Below, one piece after another: positions 58,390 to 64,000 of a DNA stretch of 64,000 bases. The notes beneath the pieces were generated by a model. It was not told where the DNA came from. It did no database searches and saw nothing but the letters and a program-made list of their open reading frames with translations. The stretch's first letter is position 1, and each line of letters begins with the position of its first letter. Source of the stretch: Misgurnus anguillicaudatus (lineage: Eukaryota; Chordata; Actinopteri; Cypriniformes; Cobitidae); NCBI RefSeq assembly GCF_027580225.2, contig NC_073348.2, positions 26,061,501 through 26,125,500 on the forward strand. Reading direction: 5' to 3'. The translations under genes and the position numbers were made by a program.

Positions 58390-61055
58390 ACACTTATTGC
58401 AATAAACTGCTACTTTAATATGGTGTAAATAGAATATATTGCCTACTGTAATTTTCAAATACTGTTAATAATCTGGCTAAGAAAATGTTGCTATTGTCAC
58501 TTAGTATAAATATAATATATCGCTATTTGGTGTAAATAGTATCTAAGAAACATTTTCTTAGCGTTAGATACTATTTACATCAATGCTTTTTGAACTTGTG
58601 TAAAAAGGAATTGCTATTTGCACTACGTGTAAATAGCTGCTGCCATATAAAAATGTCATATTTATATTCCTCAAAAATACTTCATTGTTATTTATATCAT
58701 CAAACATCACTCCATGTTCACACATCAAACTTCTCTGAAGAAGAGAGCAGAACGCTTACTACTGAATTTCAAAGCATACGTTGTACTCTTCATGACCCTT
58801 TTGTTTCAGAACAAAACATGAATTTTTATATGTTGGATGTGTTTACAAAAAGACCTTTTTAAGAATATGCTCTTTTTGAAGTGTATTTTTTCATATTGTT
58901 GGTTTACATTTGTGTTTTACAAATCATAAAATCAACACGAAAATCCTTTTATGTTGTCCAGCGCTCCTGGACTAAACTTAATTTATTCACATTTTTGCGT
59001 AAGTTGCGTGCAACCTTACACTAAAATAACAATTTAAACATGCTGCTCTTTGTATCTGCAATACTTTGCAAGTATTTGAAAACAAAATAAAAGCCCAACA
59101 ATAATTAATTACAAACTTAAGAACGGAATCTGTAAGTACATTTTCATTTTGACTCCAAGCAGAAGAATACAATTATAGCTTATCTGCAGATATGAATTCA
59201 GTAAACCTGCCAATGTTTAAACCTACACATCCTCATCCCATGGCGTCAATATTTGTTTTCTCCAAATACTAAGAGCTCTAAGGACCATGACAATTTTATT
59301 CACCCACCTTTGTGTTTTAACCCATCACCCCTCAACTGCTGCCATCCATAAGGTTATTATAGTGTAACAACCAAGTGTAAATAAAAAATAGAAATACAAT
59401 ACGATATGAAAGTGTTTAATATTATCACAGATCAGCAGTGCTCTACTTTACCAAAGTGTAAAACGGTGCACTTTTCGAGGTTGAAAGTGCTGATTTGTTT
59501 GAAAATATATGAAACCTCTATAATCTTTCACTTCAGAATATCACAACTATTCATCACTCATCTCCATCTGTCCTCTGTGGAAAATCTTATTGTGCTTCCC
59601 ACCCCTCTCTCTCTCTCGCCCTCTCTCTCTCTCTTTCTCACTCGCTTTCTCTGTCTTGTCAGTTTTAGGTGATGGTCATAATCTGTTTATGATGCGGGTG
59701 GAGGTAGGTCTGTGGGTTCTGTAACCTTATCATATCAGAGCAGCTTCCCGTTAGATTCCACAGATGCACAAATGCAATCTGCCTCTGTTTATGAAAGCTT
59801 CATATCTGGGGTAATATGCATAGCGTTTTATCAGTGTGTGGCAAGAATCTCTGTGAAATCTCTCTGAATGTGTGTGTGCGTGTGTGGAAAGGGAAGGTTA
59901 GGCCACCGGGTGTATTTTATGAAATTGAATTGCTACAATGGGCATTCATGTATTTGGAGATCCATAGGAATTTGTGTATTTGTGAATATATTAGTGTATG
60001 TGTGCTAGAGAATTACCTGAATTTTGGACTGTGTATTTGGTCAGTTAAAGTTTAACCATTTGCTGTACAGTATGCACTGCAATAGTCATAGCCTTTCTGT
60101 CATTTATTTCCGCACAAACATATCTCATTCCTGCCTAAAATAGACTCGTTACGAATGGTATCTTATTCACAAAACTCAATTTACTTGAAATTACTCTTGT
60201 GCTGAATCCATTCATTTGTGTATACTTCATAGAAATACAATACGTCTGTTTGCTCAGAGAAAATTCGGAAAAACGTCGGTCTTAAACATTTCACTGTTCC
60301 AGCCTGGTCGATTCTGCTCACAAGGTCTCATGTATGGACTTCAGGTTAAGGCATAAAATGTTTTTTAAAACATTGGTGAAACTTTCCTCTGGGCTGTGTC
60401 CTTCATAAGACCCCCGGTAGATTCCTTCATTTTAAATGAATGATGCTGTTTATTGGTGGTATTGTTTGTCTTCTGTAGGAGCTTTGGCTCTGTAGGTCCA
60501 CAACTGTAAACTCCTGGGGTCTTTCCAAATGTTATATATCAAAAAATTGTAGGTCTTCAGTTCTAACCGATTCCAGAGTTTTCACAGAGCCAAGGCGAAA
60601 TTCCTTTTATACGCCCCTGAAGACTTGAAGGCGTGCTGTGATGTGCTGCGGTAGACGTGTGCTATCATCTGTATTCATGCATCGCAAATGGATCAGGTCT
60701 CCAAGCACATCTCTGGATGTATGGATGAAGTGCATTCTGGGAAACATAGCTATAGTTGATATTATTTATAGATGAGATGTGATTTACTTGTTTGTGTGGT
60801 GTAAGTGTGGTGAAGTAACTGTTGTGTAGTTTAGCATACTTTGATAATGTTTTTTGTTTTGTTTTTTTGTTCTAGAAGTTATTGTTGTTATTGCATTTTA
60901 ATGACTGTGGTGGATCGACCTGCTTATGTTATAAAAGTATTTTTAATGTAGTTCCTATACTGTAGCTCAAAGGAGCCCCTGGTACATCCTTCAAAGTAAG
61001 TCTGTGTGAATTTTATTTAAATGTAATTTCATTTTCTGCTTTCAATATCATACGC
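58390..61055. other. Mostly unique non-coding sequence
   Basis: Contains a hairpin of CTAAGAAA/TTTCTTAG and TAGATACTATTTACA words near 58530-58580, a CT-rich tract near 59608-59645 and a type D MITE terminus fragment at 59226-59256. No gene was recognised. Confidence 0.4.
59226..59256 (+). mobile_element. Solo terminus fragment of arm type D MITE
   Basis: CCATGGCGTCAATATTTG preceded by CATCCTCATC repeats the arm start of the element at 47731 (CCATGGCGTCAATATTTGAC). Only about 25 bp survives. Confidence 0.5.
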
Positions 61056-61186
61056 TCATACAGAAAATGCTGGGTTATTTTCAGCCTAACGTTGGGTTAG
61101 TAAAATTAGATTTATATTAACCCAGAAAATATATTTGACCGAATATTGGGTTTTTTGAGTAGAAACAACCTAGCATAGGTAAAATT

Positions 61187-62210
61187 CAACATGATCTCAT
61201 GGAAATCCATGTTATAGTCACAGAAAATTTTTAACACTTAATCCCTGTCCATGTCACGGAATTCCGTTTTTTTTCTGTGTCACTCCCACGGATTTCTTGT
61301 GTCATTTTATGTATTGTTTTCTCATTGTTTTATCCTATTTTCAAATCATTGTCGTTTGGGGTTAGATTTGGGGTTTGGATGTACTTCCGTGGCATAGTCA
61401 CGGAATTTTTTGCTCATTTTTCCGTGGCATTCTCACGGATCTCCGCATATTTCCGTGGCCCTGCCACGGACTTTCTTTTCCGTGGCATTCTCACGGATTG
61501 GTTACTCAACTGTTTTGTCCTATTTTCTTACCATTGTCGCTTCGGTTTAGGGTTAGATTTACATAAAATGACATCCCTACCCAAACACAACTGTAACCCC
61601 AACGCCAGGTGACAATGTATTAAAATTTAGAGAATATAAAAGAATACATCAGAAAAAATAGTATAAACCAATACTTAAAGTGACATACTAACGCAAACAC
61701 CAAATCTGACCCTAGACCGAGGCGAAAATGGTTTGAAAATAGGAAAAAGCAGTTGAGTAACCAATCCGTGAGAATGCCACGGAAAAGAAAGTCCGTGGCA
61801 GGGCCACGGAAATATGCGGAGATCCGTGAGAATGCCACGGAAAAATGAGCCAAAAATTCTGTGACTATCCCACAGAACTTTGTGAGATCATGTTGTTTTA
61901 TGTATTGGTTTCTACATATTTTTCTTCCGCTTTTAAAACTATTCTCGCCTGGAGTTGGGGTTAGAGTTGGGGTTTGGGTTAGGATGTCTAAAAATGTAAC
62001 AGAAAGCAATTCTAACCCCAAGCGATAATGGTAAGAAAATAGGAAAAAACAATGAGAAAACAATACATAAAATGACACAAGAAATCTGTGGGAGTGACAC
62101 GGAAAAGACATCTGTGTTCCCTGCACGACAAAATGCTGAATTCTGTGACATGGACACGAATAAAGTGACTTTTCTGTGACTATAACACAAATTTTCGTGA
62201 GATGAGGTTG
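61187..62210. mobile_element. MITE with shared core, arm type A, self-nested (1024 bp)
   Basis: It runs CAACATGATCTC...GAGATGAGGTTG with an imperfect 8-bp TSD, GTAAAATT (61179-61186) and GTTAAATT (62211-62218). The arms are of type A (TATAGTCACAGAAAA and TTTCTGTGACTATAACAC). Its core is interrupted by a type B relative at about 61384-61895. The right flank of the insertion resumes the type A core (GGAGTTGGGGTTAGAGTTGG). Confidence 0.85.
61384..61895. mobile_element. Inner MITE, arm type B, inserted in a relative
   Basis: The right end AACTTTGTGAGATCATGTTG is complete and equals the complement of the left end of the element at 18615. The left end lacks about 20 bp and starts at TTCCGTGGCATAGTCACGG. 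The arms carry CCGTGGCATTCTCACGG and CCGTGGCCCTGCCACGG palindromes. The core is CATTGTCGCTTCGG and, in complement, CTACCCAAAC. Confidence 0.85.
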
Positions 62211-62287
62211 GTTAAATTATAACTCAACGGGTTAGGTTTGTCCCTTTTGTCCCACGCTGGGTTGAGTGTGGATTTGAATCCAATGTT

Positions 62288-62518
62288 ATCCCATGGCAAT
62301 TCGTATTTTTTTTACGAGGTGGCTAATTCATATTAATTGGTATGCCCACATTAATACATTTTTTTTCGTATAATTTGCCTTGACCCATGTGATGTTGTTG
62401 TTAGTGGTGGGGTTTTGTAATTGTTTTTTTTTATGATATTTGTAGGTTTTTAAACAATTAACTTTGTACAAATTCATCAAATTAGCCAACTGCAAATTCC
62501 CGTGATATCTGGCTCTGA
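62288..62518. mobile_element. MITE (CGAGGTGGCTAAT family), third copy
   Basis: GGCAATTCGTATTTTTTTTA then CGAGGTGGCTAATTCATATT on the left, and AAATTAGCCAACTGC on the right, match the elements at 21608 and 22330. The central GTGGTGGGGTTTTG is the decayed G-rich block. Confidence 0.65.
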
Positions 62519-62519
62519 A

Positions 62520-63960
62520 TTCTGGCTCTTTATCTGTTTGAATTCCAAGTAATGCACATACAGATAAAATGTGTAGCTTGAAGGCATTGTAAGTCATTTT
62601 GGACCAAATCTGTGAATGTATCACCTGCGTGGGATATAAACCAACAACCTTTTTGCTTTAGGAATTGAGTAGACGAACCCGCAATGCCTAAAGAACAGAA
62701 GGTTGTTTTGTCAAAGTGTAGGATGAAGTGGTTTCAATCTTGGATTAGTTTCATCTCCCCCTCATTCACACAGTGTTCAGGGTTCTCCTCAGGGAATCGG
62801 CACCATCAGACACCCAGCCTGCTGTCATGCGGTCTGTTTTTCTTCCTCTTTATTCTCCCTCTTCATCTGTCTTTTTGGACTGAATCAAACATTGTTATGT
62901 TGTAATCAAAGAATGAATCTATAGATCAAACTTTTTGTTGCGATTGTCATTTGTTGATAGGGTTTTGCTTTAATATGGATGCATATAAAGTTACTTTTTT
63001 TCTCTCTCTCAATAAATTTCTCACCACATCTTTGATGCAAGATTATGCACAGTAGGCCTAAAGCATGCATTTATAAAGGAGACATGGATACATTTTCTTA
63101 AAGTCCTCCTTTATCATTATCATAAATAATGAGATTTATGACCATGGCTACTTTAAATAATATTGTGTTATATTGTGTTCTTGTTTTCATTTAATTTTTT
63201 TATTTTATTTTAGCAATTTCATATGCAAAGTTCATATTCTGCATGGGCGTTACCCACAATGCATCACTGTAGCAAAAGTGATAGCCTTCCTCCACCTCAT
63301 TCCCATTGCCTTTTTTTGTCAAGAGGTATAATTTTTGGTTCTTGCTCGTTTTCTTTCTCGCCAATTACAGCTCCCATTACTTAATTCAGAGTAGAAATTT
63401 CATTTTATTCTATTCTGTTCTTTCACCCTGTGCGGTGCGTTTATTTAAAGCTGAGATCCAGAGAGGCGGGAGCTGAGCGTGGCTAATGGATCAGGGTTAT
63501 AATTGGGTGATTTAGTCCAAAAGATTCACAAAAAGAACAGGGGAGATTTTCAGAGGCAGATACCTTATGGATCTGTGCCAAAGCCTCTTTCCTTTCCCCA
63601 TCTCTTGCTCTCAAAACCCTTCTTCCCTGGTCTCATATGACCTGCAGGCAGGTTGTAATAGAAGCAGGCATTTTTCAAATTGCTTTAATTTGCCCATCTG
63701 CCAATGCGATTAATCAAAAGCACGAAATAATTTGGGAAAAGTGGAAAAGTACAGCTGTACATCTGATAGGTCGGACAGAATGTGCATCTCATAAGTTACA
63801 GCAACCATAGCAACATACTTTCAGTGAGGGTTGAAGAGTCCAGGAATACAAAATAATGATTATTTGAGCTTGTAATGTCTTTTCAAGCCAAATGAGATGC
63901 TGGTACCATTGCACATACATTATGCTTATACAATATGCTTATATAAATGTAAGTTGTATT
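62520..63960. other. Unique-looking non-coding sequence
   Basis: No repeat landmarks or coding signals were recognised. Confidence 0.4.
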
Positions 63961-63961
63961 T

Positions 63962-64000
63962 AAAGGGATAGTTCACACAAAAATGAAAATTATGTCATCA
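63962..64000 (+). mobile_element. MITE left end, cut by the window edge
   Basis: TAAAGGGATAGTTCACAC followed by AAAAATGAAAATTATGTCAT is the well-conserved start of the most abundant cyprinid MITE type. The element continues past the window. Confidence 0.75.

Larger units (their letters stand above)
61062..62275. mobile_element. Outer element (GCTGGGTTATTTT) split by a MITE
   Basis: AATGCTGGGTTATTTTCAGC on the left and CCCACGCTGGGTTGAGTG on the right, with repeated AACCCA/TGGGTT words, belong to a dispersed fish element. It is interrupted by the insertion at 61187-62210. Confidence 0.55.

Noticed and set aside
61277..62126. Long-looking frames over the MITE cluster (111 and 168 codons)
   Set aside because: They follow from the low stop density of the palindromic arms and mirror each other on both strands.

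Overview
This is animal nuclear DNA, most likely from a teleost fish and probably a cyprinid. The support is the AT-rich composition, the absence of any dense gene set, and dozens of short terminal-inverted-repeat (TIR) elements, tRNA-derived SINEs (one resembling the zebrafish DANA type) and palindromic repeats of kinds I know from cyprinid genomes. The species call rests on memory of repeat families, not on a database search. I see no convincing host protein-coding exon, tRNA, rRNA or other RNA gene. The window reads as an intergenic desert or a very large intron. The only long coding sequence belongs to a dead retrotransposon. Layout: 1-5 kb holds old interspersed repeats and a pair of 135-bp direct repeats. 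5-8 kb holds a fold-type repeat, a SINE, a roughly 1-kb DNA transposon remnant and a second repeat. 8-9.9 kb is mostly unique. 9.9-12.2 kb holds four TIR elements and a DANA-like SINE, including a clean 170-bp hAT element with a perfect 8-bp target-site duplication (TSD). 13.5-15.4 kb is a tandem duplication of about 0.9-1.0 kb that carries a SINE in each copy. 16.8-19.1 kb holds a nested pair of elements and another MITE. 21.6-22.9 kb holds MITEs, one split by a SINE. 25.3-30.3 kb holds a 330-bp hAT MITE, a broken non-LTR retrotransposon (reverse transcriptase with a frameshift and a lost catalytic Asp) bracketed by identical 161-bp direct repeats, and a four-element nest. 34.7-36.7 kb is a minisatellite split by a foldback element. 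38.2-40.5 kb is another nest. 42.7-43.2 kb is a hAT MITE. 46.8-48.6 kb is a 1.8-kb hAT element with two further elements inside it. 50.4-50.9 kb is a piggyBac-type MITE with TTAA ends. 53.8-55.5 kb and 57.5-58.4 kb are long palindromic elements. 61.1-62.5 kb holds a MITE inserted in a relative of itself inside a third element. The genes do not form a pathway; the biology is transposon ecology. The most unusual structure is a family of MITEs (10709, 18615, 39525, 47731, 61187 and one inside the last) that share a G-rich core of roughly 100 bp but carry quite different long arms. Within each element the two arms match each other, and the arms are built from short palindromes. This suggests that arms have been replaced in matched pairs around a common core. 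Several repeat-poor, TIR-free stretches (about 1.6-2.0, 12.6-13.4, 33.3-33.7, 41.0-41.3, 42.1-42.4, 53.2-53.6 and 56.0-56.6 kb) are candidates for conserved non-coding elements, but that needs alignment to other fish.
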